Source: Aureimonas jatrophae (lineage in GTDB: Bacteria; Pseudomonadota; Alphaproteobacteria; Rhizobiales; Rhizobiaceae). Taken from it: a stretch of 64,000 nucleotides of DNA. Every line of letters starts with the position of its first letter. The stretch's first letter is position 1. This document shows positions 26,219 to 34,495 of the stretch, piece after piece. The stretch is from assembly GCF_900104035.1 (NCBI RefSeq), contig NZ_FNIT01000006.1, positions 1 to 64,000 of the forward strand, read 5' to 3'. The position numbers and the translations under genes were made by a program. The notes beneath the pieces were generated by a model. That model worked only from the letters and a program-made list of their open reading frames with translations. It did not search any database and had not been told where the DNA came from.

Positions 26219-27352
26219 TCAGATCACGTAGGAGCGGAGCGGCTCGAAACCGTTGAAGGCGACGGCGCTATACGTCGTCGTATAGGCTCCGGTTCCCTCG
26301 ATCAGGACCTCGTCGCCCACCGTCAGCGAGATCGGGAGCGGGTAGGGGGTCTTCTCGTAGAGAACGTCGGCCGAGTCGCAGGTCGGGCCGGCGAGCACGC
26401 AGGGCTCCATCCGGTCCGCGTCGCGCGCCGTGCGGATCGGGTAACGGATCGCCTCGTCCATCGTCTCGGCGAGACCGCCGAACTTGCCGATGTCGAGATA
26501 GACCCAGCGGTTCTCGTCGGATGCCGACTTGCGCGACACCAGGACCACCTCGGCCTTGATCACGCCCGCATCGCCCACCATGCCGCGACCGGGCTCGATG
26601 ATCGTCTCGGGCAGCTTGTTGCCGAAGTGGCGACGAAGCGCGTCGAAGATCGAACGGCCGTAGGCCTGCGCGCTCGGCACGTCCTTGAGGTAGCGCGTTG
26701 GAAAGCCGCCGCCCATGTTGACGAGCGTCAGCTGGATGCCGCGCTCGGCGAGCTCGCCGAAGACATGCGCGGCATCGGCCAGCGCGCCGTCCCAAGCGCC
26801 CGTGTCGCACTGCTGCGAGCCGACGTGGAACGACACGCCGGTCGGCACGAGGCCAAGGGTCGCCGCATGGGTCAGGACATCGATCGCCATGGCGGGCACG
26901 CAGCCGAACTTGCGCGACAGCGGCCACTCGGCGCCCTCGCCGGAGGTCAGGACGCGGCAGAAGACGCGAGCGCCGGGTGCGGCGCGCGAGACCTTCTCGA
27001 CCTCCTCGACGCAGTCGACGGCGAAGAGCGACACGCCATGGGCGTGCGCGGCCGCGATGTCGCGCTCCTTCTTGATCGTGTTGCCGTAGCTGATGCGATC
27101 CGGGGTCGCGCCGGCGTCAAGCGCCATCTCGATCTCGGCCACCGAGGCGCAGTCGAACGAGGAGCCGAGCGAGGCGAGCAGACGCAGGATCTCGGGCGCG
27201 GGATTGGCCTTCACCGCGTAGAAGATCGCCGAGTCGGGAAGCGCGCGCCGGAAGGCGCGGAAGTTGTCTTCCACGATGTCGAGGTCCACCACGAGGCAAG
27301 GGCCGGTGGGACGTCGGGTGGCGATGAAGTCGAGGATACGCTGCGTGGCCAT
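26219..27352 (-). CDS. odc: Ornithine (lysine/ornithine) decarboxylase, alanine-racemase fold
   Basis: This 377-residue PLP enzyme decarboxylates ornithine to putrescine, the start of polyamine synthesis. The PLP lysine is K48 in YAVKANP, HVGSQ and the EPGRGMVG glycine-rich phosphate site follow, and GPTCDSADVLYE carries the catalytic Cys/Asp region contributed across the dimer. Length is that of the fold III decarboxylases of Rhizobiales, some of which also use lysine. It is preceded by a speF-type leader RNA of about 310 nt on the same strand, with a promoter at about 27745-27770. Start: ATG 27352. Confidence 0.93.
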   Translation of the reverse strand: MATQRILDFIATRRPTGPCLVVDLDIVEDNFRAFRRALPDSAIFYAVKANPAPEILRLLASLGSSFDCASVAEIEMALDAGATPDRISYGNTIKKERDIAAAHAHGVSLFAVDCVEEVEKVSRAAPGARVFCRVLTSGEGAEWPLSRKFGCVPAMAIDVLTHAATLGLVPTGVSFHVGSQQCDTGAWDGALADAAHVFGELAERGIQLTLVNMGGGFPTRYLKDVPSAQAYGRSIFDALRRHFGNKLPETIIEPGRGMVGDAGVIKAEVVLVSRKSASDENRWVYLDIGKFGGLAETMDEAIRYPIRTARDADRMEPCVLAGPTCDSADVLYEKTPYPLPISLTVGDEVLIEGTGAYTTTYSAVAFNGFEPLRSYVI

Positions 27353-27439
27353 GTGGGGCTCCCAAGAACCAGAGGTCAAAGAGAGCGCACGCGCACGAGC
27401 CCACGAGCAGCCGGTGGAGACCCCGCTCGAAGAGTCGAC

Positions 27440-27665
27440 GCGAAACGCGACATGCTCCATTCGAACGCCGGCGCGAACCGGACGTTCAGACAGAGAAGTG
27501 TGCCATGGCTTGGAGGGTGGAGACCCGCCGCACTTCAGGCAAGGATGGTGTGCCTCTGCAGTATTCCCGGCTATGGAGACCGGGAGAGACCAGAAAGGCC
27601 CGCACCGTCGTTGCTTCAAGGCGTCCACGATTCCGCCAGCAGCGGAACCGACCGGAGGTTCACTC
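27440..27665 (-). ncRNA. speF-type leader RNA of the ornithine decarboxylase gene
   Basis: The leader upstream of the decarboxylase carries strongly structured segments in the position of the alphaproteobacterial speF motif. Stems, given in plus coordinates: TTCCGC/GCGGAA at 27631-27636 and 27642-27647; CCCGG/CCGGG at 27566-27570 and 27580-27584; GAAGTG/CACTTC at 27495-27500 and 27531-27536, enclosing GGGT/ACCC at 27515-27526. No coding frame of quality runs through it. Assignment to the speF family is from position plus remembered conserved sequence. Ends are approximate. The ligand and mechanism are not established. Confidence 0.75.
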
Positions 27666-27741
27666 CAGGTACCGTCCCGGCAACCCTCGCATTCGAGGAC
27701 CGGGGGACGCCCACAGGCACGTGCGACATTGGGCAAGGACG

Positions 27742-27770
27742 CATATAGAAGCGAGTTTCGTCACAAACAA
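27742..27770 (-). promoter_or_regulatory. Predicted promoter for speF leader / ornithine decarboxylase
   Basis: On the minus strand TTGTTT (27765-27770) and TATATG (27742-27747) are spaced by 17 nt. Transcription would begin near 27735 and run through the structured leader. The region is noticeably AT-richer than its surroundings. A TTGACA on the plus strand at 27778-27783 may belong to the divergent LysR gene, but no -10 goes with it. Confidence 0.55.
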
Positions 27771-27890
27771 CCGGATTTTGACAGGTCGGATGCAAAATTC
27801 GTCGTCACGCTGGACACGGCAAACCATTGTCGTCAAAGCGCAACAGCGGTCGGTCTCGCTCAAGCCATTTGTGCCCGAGGAAACAGCTTC

Positions 27891-28811
27891 ATGGATACGC
27901 TGACCCGCATGCGCGCCTTTCTTTCCGTCGTGGACGCGGAGGGATTCTCGGCGGCGTCGCGCAAGACGGGACGCTCCAAGGCGCTCCTGTCGAAATACGT
28001 GCGCGAGCTGGAGGACGAACTCGGCGTCCTCCTGATCAATCGAACGACCCGCCAGGTCGCGCTGACGGCCGCCGGCGAGGTCTACGTCTCGCGAGCCTCG
28101 GCGATCCTGAGCGATCTCGAGGCCCTGAACGAGGAGGCGCGGGAGGCGACCGGCGAGGCCAAGGGTTCGCTGCGCGTGACCGCCGCGCGCACCTTCGGCG
28201 ACGCAGAGCTCGGCCTCAGCTTGGTGGAGTTCTCCGCGGCCTATCCCGCGATCTCGCTCGATCTTCATCTCAACGACAGCTTCGTGAACCTCGTCGAGGA
28301 AGGGTTCGACGTCGCCATCCGCATGACGCGCCTGACCGATTCTGCGATGATCGCGCGGCGGCTCGGCTCACTGGAGTTCGCGATCTGCGCGACGCCGGAC
28401 TTTCTCGCCCGCCACGGCACGCCCGCCCATCCGCACGACATCGCCCACATGCCGGCGGTGATCGATTCCAACGCCAAGGCCCTCTACAACTGGACCTTCC
28501 AGGATCCGCGCAGCGGATCACCCATTCCGATCAACGTGTCGGGACGCTTCTCGGCCAACTCTCCCTATACGGTGCGGGCCGCGACGCTGGCGGGCCTCGG
28601 CGTCGCGCTGATACCGGAGTTCATCGTGCGCGAGGACATCGCGCAGGGTCGCCTCGTCGCGCTGCTCGACGACTTCGTGCCCAAGGATGCGGGCATCTAC
28701 GCCGTGTTCCCGCATCGCCGTCATCTGCCGGCGCGCACGCGTGTCTTTGTTGACTTTCTGGCAACCTGGTTCCGCAAGTATGAGGCGGAGCGCCTGGCGG
28801 CGGCGGCCTGA
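27891..28811 (+). CDS. LysR-family transcriptional regulator
   Basis: A 306-residue regulator with an N-terminal winged helix-turn-helix (MDTLTRMRAFLSVVDAEGFS through TTRQVALTAAGEVY) and a C-terminal substrate-binding domain, of the CrgA/DmlR-like subgroup. The ATG at 27891 begins the conserved domain; the frame is open far upstream but only as noise through the divergent leader region. It is divergent from ornithine decarboxylase with 538 bp between starts, which includes the speF leader. Whether it regulates odc is unknown. Confidence 0.92.
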   Translation: MDTLTRMRAFLSVVDAEGFSAASRKTGRSKALLSKYVRELEDELGVLLINRTTRQVALTAAGEVYVSRASAILSDLEALNEEAREATGEAKGSLRVTAARTFGDAELGLSLVEFSAAYPAISLDLHLNDSFVNLVEEGFDVAIRMTRLTDSAMIARRLGSLEFAICATPDFLARHGTPAHPHDIAHMPAVIDSNAKALYNWTFQDPRSGSPIPINVSGRFSANSPYTVRAATLAGLGVALIPEFIVREDIAQGRLVALLDDFVPKDAGIYAVFPHRRHLPARTRVFVDFLATWFRKYEAERLAAAA

Positions 28812-28852
28812 TCGGGTCGTCTCGCAGGCGCCGACAAGGAATGGCCTGTCCC

Positions 28853-29365
28853 ATGCTGCGCGCTGCCCTTTCGCTTTCCCTTCTGCTCCTTCTTCCGGGC
28901 TTGGCCGAGGCCGCGCCGGGCACCGGTTCTCGCGCCCGCGAGACGGTCTTCGTCGGCGACTACGAGCCCGGCACGATCGTCGTCATGACCGGGGCGCGGC
29001 AGCTCTTTCTCGTGACCGACAGGAACTCGGCGCTGCAGTACGACATCGCTGTCGGCAAGCCGAGCGAGCAGTGGTTCGGCACGAGCTGGGTGTCCAAGAA
29101 GCGCCTCAACCCGACCTGGGTGCCGACCGACTCGATGCGCAAGGCCAAGCCCTCGCTGCCGGCGTCGGTCGGGCCGGGCCCGAAGAATCCGCTCGGGCAG
29201 CGCGCGATGAACCTCGGCTGGGGCACCTACCGGATCCACGGGACGAACTCGCCCAACTCCATCGGCTCGGCGGCCTCGGCCGGCTGCTTCCGCATGCGCA
29301 ACGCCGATGTGGTGGACCTCTTCGACCGCGTCCACGTCGGCGCCCAGGTCGTCGTGCTGCAATAG
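28853..29365 (+). CDS. Secreted L,D-transpeptidase (YkuD domain)
   Basis: A 170-residue protein: signal peptide ending near residue 21 (GLAEA-AP), then a minimal YkuD domain. The catalytic signature is H129 in RIHGTNSPNSIG and C145 in SAGCFRM. Such enzymes make 3-3 peptidoglycan crosslinks or attach proteins to the wall in the periplasm. An ATG at 28841 is also in frame, but the AAGGA ribosome site abuts it; 28853 has workable spacing. A second YkuD gene lies at 54.3 kb. Confidence 0.9.
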   Translation: MLRAALSLSLLLLLPGLAEAAPGTGSRARETVFVGDYEPGTIVVMTGARQLFLVTDRNSALQYDIAVGKPSEQWFGTSWVSKKRLNPTWVPTDSMRKAKPSLPASVGPGPKNPLGQRAMNLGWGTYRIHGTNSPNSIGSAASAGCFRMRNADVVDLFDRVHVGAQVVVLQ

Positions 29366-29440
29366 GGCCGGCGCCAGCCGGACACCGTAATTTCGCCCCG
29401 AACCCCCGCTCCAAGGAGCGGCGTCGCTCGGGGGAACCGC

Positions 29441-30109
29441 ATGCCGATATCCAAGAACCTTGCCGCGCGGGGCGCCGCGCTGGCCCTCGGACTGGCGCCC
29501 ACCGTGGCGCTGGCCCATCCGCACGTCTTCGTCGACGCCCGGATGGAGATCGTCGGCGGCACCGGAGCGGAGCTCGCCTCGATTCGCAACATCTGGCGCT
29601 TCGACGAGCTGTTCTCGTCGTCCGTGGTGGTGGACTTCGACAAGAACGGCAACGGCACGCTCGATCCCGACGAGCTGGAGGCGGTGGGCGAGACGGTGCG
29701 TGGCTCGATCGCGGAATGGAGCTACTACACGTTTCTCACCACCGGTGGGCGGGACGTGAAGCTTGCGCCGCCGGCCACGATCCGCGGCCTCTACGACCAT
29801 GGGCAGATCACGCTGTTCTTCGAGATGAAGCCCGCGGAGCCGGTGGATCTCGCCCGGGACAAGGTGACGTTCTCGGTCTTCGACGAGAGCTACTTCGTCG
29901 CCTTCGACTTCCCGGACGCCCAGCACTTCCAGCTTCTGGACCTGCCGGCATCCTGCCGGCAGGACTTTTCGCGGCCCGATCCCGATGCCGATGCGGAAGA
30001 CTGGATGGCCCAGGTCTCGATGCTGAAGCCCAACCAGCAGCTGCCAAGCGACGGCGTGAACTTCGCGGAAGCCCTGGCGACCAAGGTCGACGTCACATGC
30101 GCGCCCTGA
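29441..30109 (+). CDS. DUF1007 periplasmic protein, metal-transport partner
   Basis: A 222-residue exported protein. The signal peptide ends after ALA at about residue 25, so the mature protein begins HPHVFVDA, a histidine-containing amino terminus. Residues 65-79 (DFDKNGNGTLDPDEL) form an EF-hand-like loop. DUF1007 proteins are usually encoded with, or fused to, NicO-type transporters, and here the next gene is one, overlapping by 13 bp. A periplasmic metal-capture role is inferred. Confidence 0.85.
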   Translation: MPISKNLAARGAALALGLAPTVALAHPHVFVDARMEIVGGTGAELASIRNIWRFDELFSSSVVVDFDKNGNGTLDPDELEAVGETVRGSIAEWSYYTFLTTGGRDVKLAPPATIRGLYDHGQITLFFEMKPAEPVDLARDKVTFSVFDESYFVAFDFPDAQHFQLLDLPASCRQDFSRPDPDADAEDWMAQVSMLKPNQQLPSDGVNFAEALATKVDVTCAP

Positions 30110-31119
30110 CCGGGCTCGGCGCGCTCGCCCTTTTCCTGGCGGGGGCGGGGCTTGCCCACGCCAACTCGTCGCTCGGCATCGGCAATGCCGAGGTGACGGC
30201 GGCGCCGAGCGGTATCCTCGCCGGGCCGTTCATGGAGATCATGCGCATCCAGCGCCTGTTCTTCGTGGACCTGCGCGAGGCGCTGGTGGCGATCCGGGAC
30301 GGCGGAAGCGGCGGCCTGGGCTGGCTGGTCGGGTTGTCCTTCGTCTACGGCATCTTCCATGCCGCCGGCCCGGGGCACGGTAAGGCGGTGATCGCCTCCT
30401 ACCTGATGGCCGACGGGCGGGCCTTGCGCCGGGGCGTCGCGCTTTCCTTCGCCTCCGCCGCCGTTCAGGGCCTGTCGGCTGTCGCCATCACGGCGGCCGG
30501 CTGGTGGTGGCTGCGTGGCAGCGCGGTCACGATGACCGAAGCGGCGAACGTTTTGGAGCTCGGATCCTACGCCATGATCGCGGCGCTCGGCGCCTGGCTT
30601 CTCCTGCGCAAGGGCGCGGCGCTCGCCGGCCGGTTGCCGCTGATGCTCGTGTCGTCGCGCACGACCGGCGGGCTCGCCTTCAGCGCGCCCGGTTCCACGC
30701 CGGGCGGCGGCGGCGGCCGGTTTGCCGCCTCCGGCTTCCTCGGCGCGGGGGATTGTCGGGGCGAGGCGGCGTGCGACTGCGCCGTGCCTCACATGCCGCC
30801 CCCGTCTTCTAGCGGGCCGGGGTGGCGCGGCGACGCGGCGACGGTTCTGGCGATCGGCCTGCGTCCATGCTCGGGCGCGATCGTGGTGCTGACCTTCGCG
30901 CTTCTGAACGGGCTCTGGCTCGGCGGCGGGCTGGCCGTTGCCGCCATGGCGCTCGGCACGGCGATCACGGTCTCGCTGCTGGCGGCGATCGCGGTCGGCT
31001 CGAAGGGAATGATGCTGCGCGCCGGCCGCGGCAGCGCGGTGCTGCGTCTCGTTCTGGAGACCGGCGGAGCGGTGGTGCTTCTGGCGCTCGGCGCGGGGTT
31101 GTTATGGGCTACGCTTTGA
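30097..31119 (+). CDS. NicO/RcnA-type nickel/cobalt transporter family membrane protein
   Basis: A 340-residue membrane protein with an N-terminal hydrophobic segment and about six helices. FHAAGPGHGKAVI matches the NicO family metal motif, and GLRPCSGAIVVL begins the second half. The family's usual His-rich loop is replaced here by a Gly/Cys-rich loop (CRGEAACDC, then VPHMP) at about residues 219-232. Homologues import or export Ni/Co and possibly Zn; direction cannot be told. It overlaps the DUF1007 gene by 13 bp and the convergent next gene by 11 bp. Confidence 0.85.
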   Translation: MRALTGLGALALFLAGAGLAHANSSLGIGNAEVTAAPSGILAGPFMEIMRIQRLFFVDLREALVAIRDGGSGGLGWLVGLSFVYGIFHAAGPGHGKAVIASYLMADGRALRRGVALSFASAAVQGLSAVAITAAGWWWLRGSAVTMTEAANVLELGSYAMIAALGAWLLLRKGAALAGRLPLMLVSSRTTGGLAFSAPGSTPGGGGGRFAASGFLGAGDCRGEAACDCAVPHMPPPSSSGPGWRGDAATVLAIGLRPCSGAIVVLTFALLNGLWLGGGLAVAAMALGTAITVSLLAAIAVGSKGMMLRAGRGSAVLRLVLETGGAVVLLALGAGLLWATL

Positions 31120-31861
31120 GATCGCGGTAGGCGCGACAGGCGTCCGCAAAGGCCTCGAACAGACGCTTCGACGGACCATCGCTCCCGGACCAGTATTCCG
31201 GATGCCACTGCACGCCGAATGCGAAGCCCGGCGCGTCGCGCACCGACACCGCCTCCACCGTTCCGTCCGGCGCGCTGGCCTCGACCGAAAGGCGGGGCGC
31301 CAGATCCCGCACCGCCTGTCGATGAAGCGAGTTCACCTCGACCTCGTCCGTGCCGAGAAGGGTGGCAAGACGCCCGCCGTTCGTCAGACGGACCGGATGG
31401 CGCAGCGCGAAGCGCTGGTCCTGCTCGGGATGCACGGGAGCGCGATGGTCCATGCGACCCTCGATCTCTTGGATCTCGGTGCCGAGCGAGCCGCCGAGCG
31501 CGACGTTGAGCTCCTGATGCCCCCGGCAGATGGCGAGCAGCGGCAACCCCCGCGAGAGCGCTCCTTCGATCAGGCGGGCGGTCAGGGCGTCACGCCGCGT
31601 GTCGTAGGGCTCGTGACCGGGGGTGGGCGCTTCGCCGTAGCGTTCCGGGTGAACGTTCGAGGCCGATCCGGTCAAGAGAACGCCGTCGACCCGATCAAGC
31701 GCCGGGTCGAGATCCACGCCATCGAGCGCCGGAACGATCACGGGAAGTGCGCCGATCCGGGCCAGGGCGTCGAGATAGGTGCTGGGCGCCGCGTGCCAGA
31801 GATAGGATTCGAACTGGCGCGTATCCGCCGGAACCGCGATCAGAAGGCCGTTCGTCGTCAT
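31109..31861 (-). CDS. Gamma-glutamyl-gamma-aminobutyrate hydrolase-like (class I GATase, PuuD family)
   Basis: A 250-residue peptidase C26 enzyme with nucleophile elbow AICRGHQELN (cysteine) and the HPE of QWHPEYW forming the triad. The oxyanion segment LLTGSASNVHPERY is typical of PuuD-like hydrolases. PuuD frees GABA from gamma-Glu-GABA in putrescine breakdown, but no other puu genes are near, so the substrate is uncertain. The ATG at 31861 begins the domain. It converges on the NicO gene and overlaps it by 11 bp. Confidence 0.87.
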   Translation of the reverse strand: MTTNGLLIAVPADTRQFESYLWHAAPSTYLDALARIGALPVIVPALDGVDLDPALDRVDGVLLTGSASNVHPERYGEAPTPGHEPYDTRRDALTARLIEGALSRGLPLLAICRGHQELNVALGGSLGTEIQEIEGRMDHRAPVHPEQDQRFALRHPVRLTNGGRLATLLGTDEVEVNSLHRQAVRDLAPRLSVEASAPDGTVEAVSVRDAPGFAFGVQWHPEYWSGSDGPSKRLFEAFADACRAYRDLKA

Positions 31862-32033
31862 GCTCGTCTCGGGAAGGGGTGGCGTCCGGCGCGATCCATG
31901 CGCCGCACCGCGCGCAGGCGCAAGCCCGGCGAAAGCGGCGCGGTGTTGCAGTGCGCGTGTCGCATTCCACGCGGCCCCAGCCTCGCTCGGCACTCTCTTG
32001 CCGCGGCGGTTAGGGGCCGCAGGTTCCAACATC

Positions 32034-32050
32034 GGGCGATGCGATCGCCC
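32034..32050. repeat. Perfect short palindrome in a divergent intergenic region
   Basis: GGGCGAT (32034-32040) and ATCGCCC (32044-32050) are separated by 3 bp, between the amidotransferase-like gene and the ParA-like gene. It could be an operator for either. Nothing else is recognisable in the 265-bp gap. Confidence 0.4.
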
Positions 32051-32126
32051 CCCGCGCGACAGGCCGGTTCTTGGCCGCGCGCGTCAACGGCGGCGCTCCT
32101 TCGGGGCGCCGGAAAGGTTCGCATCC

Positions 32127-32828
32127 ATGATGCCAGTGATCTCGGTTGGCTCCCTCAAGACCTCCGGCTGTTCGACCCTCGCCCTGTCGCTCGCAGGCGT
32201 CGCGGCGGCGGCCGATATTCCCGTGGTCCTGATCGACGGCGCTCGCGACAAGGATCTGGTGGAGTGGGCCGAGAAGCCCGGTCGGCCGGACTGCCTGATG
32301 GTGGAGACCGCGGACGACGAGATCACGCTGGAGCGCCTGGTTCGGGCCGCCCGTCGCCGCGGCGACCTTTGCATCGTGGATGCCGGCGACAATGCCGAGC
32401 TGATCCGCGCGGGCGCCCGCTTGGCCGACCGCGCGCTGATCCCGGTTCGCTTCTCGCCGCTCTCGGCCTACGCGGCGTTGGCGACCGACCGGTTGATCGC
32501 CGCCGAAAGCATGAAGGGCCGCCGGGGTCGCGACTGGGCCTTTGTCGCGAGCGCCGTCACCACGATTCCCAGCCGCGTCGCGCGCACGATCGAAACCATG
32601 ATCGAGCGCACGGCGACGCCGCGCCTTGAGATCGGCCTCGTGCAGCGCGCCGCCTACGAGGCTCCGTTCCTGAACGGGGGCACGCTCTTCACGATCGACG
32701 ACGCGATCGCGCCGGGCCTTGATCGGGCGCGCGCCGAGGCCGCGATGATGGCCTATGAGGTCGGCATTCTCGGCGAGGCCGTGGAAACGCCCCGCGCGCG
32801 GCAGGCCGCTCGCGCGATCGCCGCCTGA
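32127..32828 (+). CDS. ParA/VirC1-like protein with degenerate Walker A
   Basis: This 233-residue protein keeps the ParA/MinD core outline: N-terminal strand then loop, VVLIDGARDKDLVEW after the second strand, DLCIVDAGDN as Walker B, and a VirC1-like C-terminal part. The deviant Walker A is altered: residues 10-17 read LKTSGCST instead of the usual KGGxGK[ST]T. The first lysine (K11) is there, but the P-loop lysine is replaced by cysteine and the loop is a residue short. ATP binding is therefore doubtful. No parB or parS-like element adjoins. The gene sits 43 bp upstream of recX. Confidence 0.75.
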   Translation: MMPVISVGSLKTSGCSTLALSLAGVAAAADIPVVLIDGARDKDLVEWAEKPGRPDCLMVETADDEITLERLVRAARRRGDLCIVDAGDNAELIRAGARLADRALIPVRFSPLSAYAALATDRLIAAESMKGRRGRDWAFVASAVTTIPSRVARTIETMIERTATPRLEIGLVQRAAYEAPFLNGGTLFTIDDAIAPGLDRARAEAAMMAYEVGILGEAVETPRARQAARAIAA

Positions 32829-32871
32829 CGCCCTCCCGTTCGGCCCCCGCGCAACCTATATGGCGGGGGCG

Positions 32872-33429
32872 ATGAGCGAGTTTGTTTCCGCTACCCAGCC
32901 GCCGCGAAAGCCGCCGCGCCCCGTGTCGCGCGAGTGGCTCTTTCGCGCGGCAGCCTACTACCTCGAGCGCTACAGTTCCTCGTCCGGAAACCTGCGCCGC
33001 GTCCTGCAGCGCAAGGTGCTGAAGCGGACGCGCGAGCGCGGCGAGGAGGCCGGCGACTTCCAGGGTCTGATCGACGAGACGGTCGCGCATTTCGTGGAAC
33101 TGCGCCTTCTCGACGATAAGGCCTACGCGGAGTCCCGTGTCGCCACGCTTCGCCGCAAGGGCACGTCGCTGAGCCGCACCCGCATGAAGCTGATCGAGAA
33201 GGGTGTCGACGCCGAGACCGCGCAGGCCGCGCTCGGCCGGGACGAGACGCCCGAAGCCGAGGCCGCCCAGCGCCTCGTGCGCCGCCGCCGGCTGGGCCCG
33301 TATCGTACCCGTGAGCGTGCCGAGCGTCGCGACCGCGACATCGCCGCCGTGATGCGGGCCGGCTTTTCCTTTCGGGATGCGGTGGCCGCTGTCGACGGCG
33401 AGGCCGAGGAGGGGGTGCTGGGAACCTGA
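32872..33429 (+). CDS. recX: RecX regulatory protein
   Basis: A 185-residue Arg/Lys-rich helical protein with the tandem three-helix repeats of RecX, for example LFRAAAYYLERYSSSSGNLRRVLQRKVLKR and DDKAYAESRVATLRRKGTSLSRTRMKLIEKGVD. RecX inhibits RecA filament extension. It is not next to recA here. The start is uncertain: ATG 32872 has only a close GGGGG; ATG 32860 is an alternative four codons longer. No alphaproteobacterial LexA box (GAAC-N7-GAAC) was seen upstream. Confidence 0.83.
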   Translation: MSEFVSATQPPRKPPRPVSREWLFRAAAYYLERYSSSSGNLRRVLQRKVLKRTRERGEEAGDFQGLIDETVAHFVELRLLDDKAYAESRVATLRRKGTSLSRTRMKLIEKGVDAETAQAALGRDETPEAEAAQRLVRRRRLGPYRTRERAERRDRDIAAVMRAGFSFRDAVAAVDGEAEEGVLGT

Positions 33430-33446
33430 GGCTCGAACAGGGCGTT
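33421..33446 (+). promoter_or_regulatory. Predicted EcfG (general stress response) promoter
   Basis: GGAAC at 33421-33425 and CGTT at 33443-33446 are separated by exactly 17 nt, which matches the GGAAC-N16/17-CGTT consensus of EcfG sigma factors. It overlaps the recX stop and points at the DJ-1/PfpI gene, giving a leader of about 80 nt. I noticed no other such pair in the gaps next to gene starts. Confidence 0.6.
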
Positions 33447-33531
33447 GGTGCGACGAACACTCAACTTTCGCGCCTGCATTCGCGCCCCATCGTGGGCGGT
33501 TGCAGGCATGCGCCAAGAGGACGTCACCGAC

Positions 33532-34095
33532 ATGCCCAACATCAACCAGGCCCGCATCGCCATCCTCGCCACCGACGGCTACGAGCAGCTCGAACTGACC
33601 GAACCCTTGAAGAAGCTGCGCGAGGCTGGCGCGACCGTGCATGTCGTGTCGCTGGAAAAAGGCGAGATCAAGGGATGGGACAAGGATCACTGGGGCGACA
33701 GCGTCACCGTCGACAAGACCCTCGGCGAGGTATCGGTCTCCGACTATGACGCGCTCGTCCTGCCGGGCGGCCAGATCAACCCAGACAAGCTGCGCGCCGA
33801 GGAGAAGGCGGTCGGCTTTGTGCGTGACTTCTACAACAGCAAGAAGACGCTGGCCGCGATCTGCCACGCGCCTTGGCTCCTGATCGAGGCGGGCGTCATC
33901 AAGGACCGCGACGTCACATCCTTCAACTCGATCAAGACCGATGTCGTGAATGCGGGCGGTCGCTGGCACGACGAGGAGGTCGTGACCGACCAGGCGCTGA
34001 TCACCTCGCGCAACCCGAACGATCTGCCGGCCTTCATCGCCAAGATCATCGAGGAGGTCGAGGAAGGCCGTCACGAGAAGCGTCAGGCCGCCTGA
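33532..34095 (+). CDS. DJ-1/PfpI family protein (YhbO-like)
   Basis: A 187-residue protein of the DJ-1/PfpI superfamily, stress proteins with glyoxalase, deglycase or protease-like activities. The nucleophile is C111 in AAICHAPWLLIEAG; the family glutamate lies in the N-terminal GYEQLEL segment. AAGAGG is 11 nt before ATG 33532; an ATG at 33508 is a possible longer start. The upstream EcfG-like promoter suggests general stress induction. A strong terminator follows. Confidence 0.9.
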   Translation: MPNINQARIAILATDGYEQLELTEPLKKLREAGATVHVVSLEKGEIKGWDKDHWGDSVTVDKTLGEVSVSDYDALVLPGGQINPDKLRAEEKAVGFVRDFYNSKKTLAAICHAPWLLIEAGVIKDRDVTSFNSIKTDVVNAGGRWHDEEVVTDQALITSRNPNDLPAFIAKIIEEVEEGRHEKRQAA

Positions 34096-34118
34096 GACCG
34101 GACATCATCGACATTCCA

Positions 34119-34152
34119 CGCGAAAGGGCGCCCCGGCGGCGCCCTTTTTCGC
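34119..34152 (+). terminator. Rho-independent terminator after the DJ-1/PfpI gene
   Basis: GGGCGCC (34126-34132) pairs with GGCGCCC (34138-34144), followed by TTTTT and CGCG that can extend the stem with CGCGAAA upstream. The near-symmetry would allow function on both strands. Confidence 0.9.
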
Positions 34153-34243
34153 GTCCGGTCGCAAGCGGACGGTGGCTGATTGCTCCGCGCCGGGGCTTTG
34201 TATATCAGCGAAGCACTATCCCACTCGAATGAGGCGATCGATC

Positions 34244-34495
34244 ATGGCCGAGGATGCAGGCTTCGAACCCGGCGCGCGGGGCGTCATGGACTATCCCGAG
34301 CACGAGCGCACCTATGGCCGCTTCCTGGGGCTGGTGAAGTACGGAACGATCGTCGTGGTCGCGATCCTCGTCTTCATGCTGATGTATTTCATCGCCGCGG
34401 CCGGCGTCATCACGAGCTTCCTGTCGGCGCTGGTCTTCGGCGGCGTCGCGAGCTTCCTGATGGCGACCGGCGACCAGAAGTCGATGAAGCACTGA
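34244..34495 (+). CDS. aa3-type cytochrome c oxidase subunit IV
   Basis: This 83-residue protein has the characteristic MDYPEHERTYGRFLGLVKYG stretch followed by two membrane helices. That pattern defines the small bacterial aa3 oxidase subunit IV of Alphaproteobacteria, which binds the edge of the haem-copper oxidase complex. The main oxidase genes are elsewhere; its place just upstream of the transhydrogenase genes is a familiar arrangement in Rhizobiales. The ATG at 34244 is the start of the conserved region. Confidence 0.88.
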   Translation: MAEDAGFEPGARGVMDYPEHERTYGRFLGLVKYGTIVVVAILVFMLMYFIAAAGVITSFLSALVFGGVASFLMATGDQKSMKH

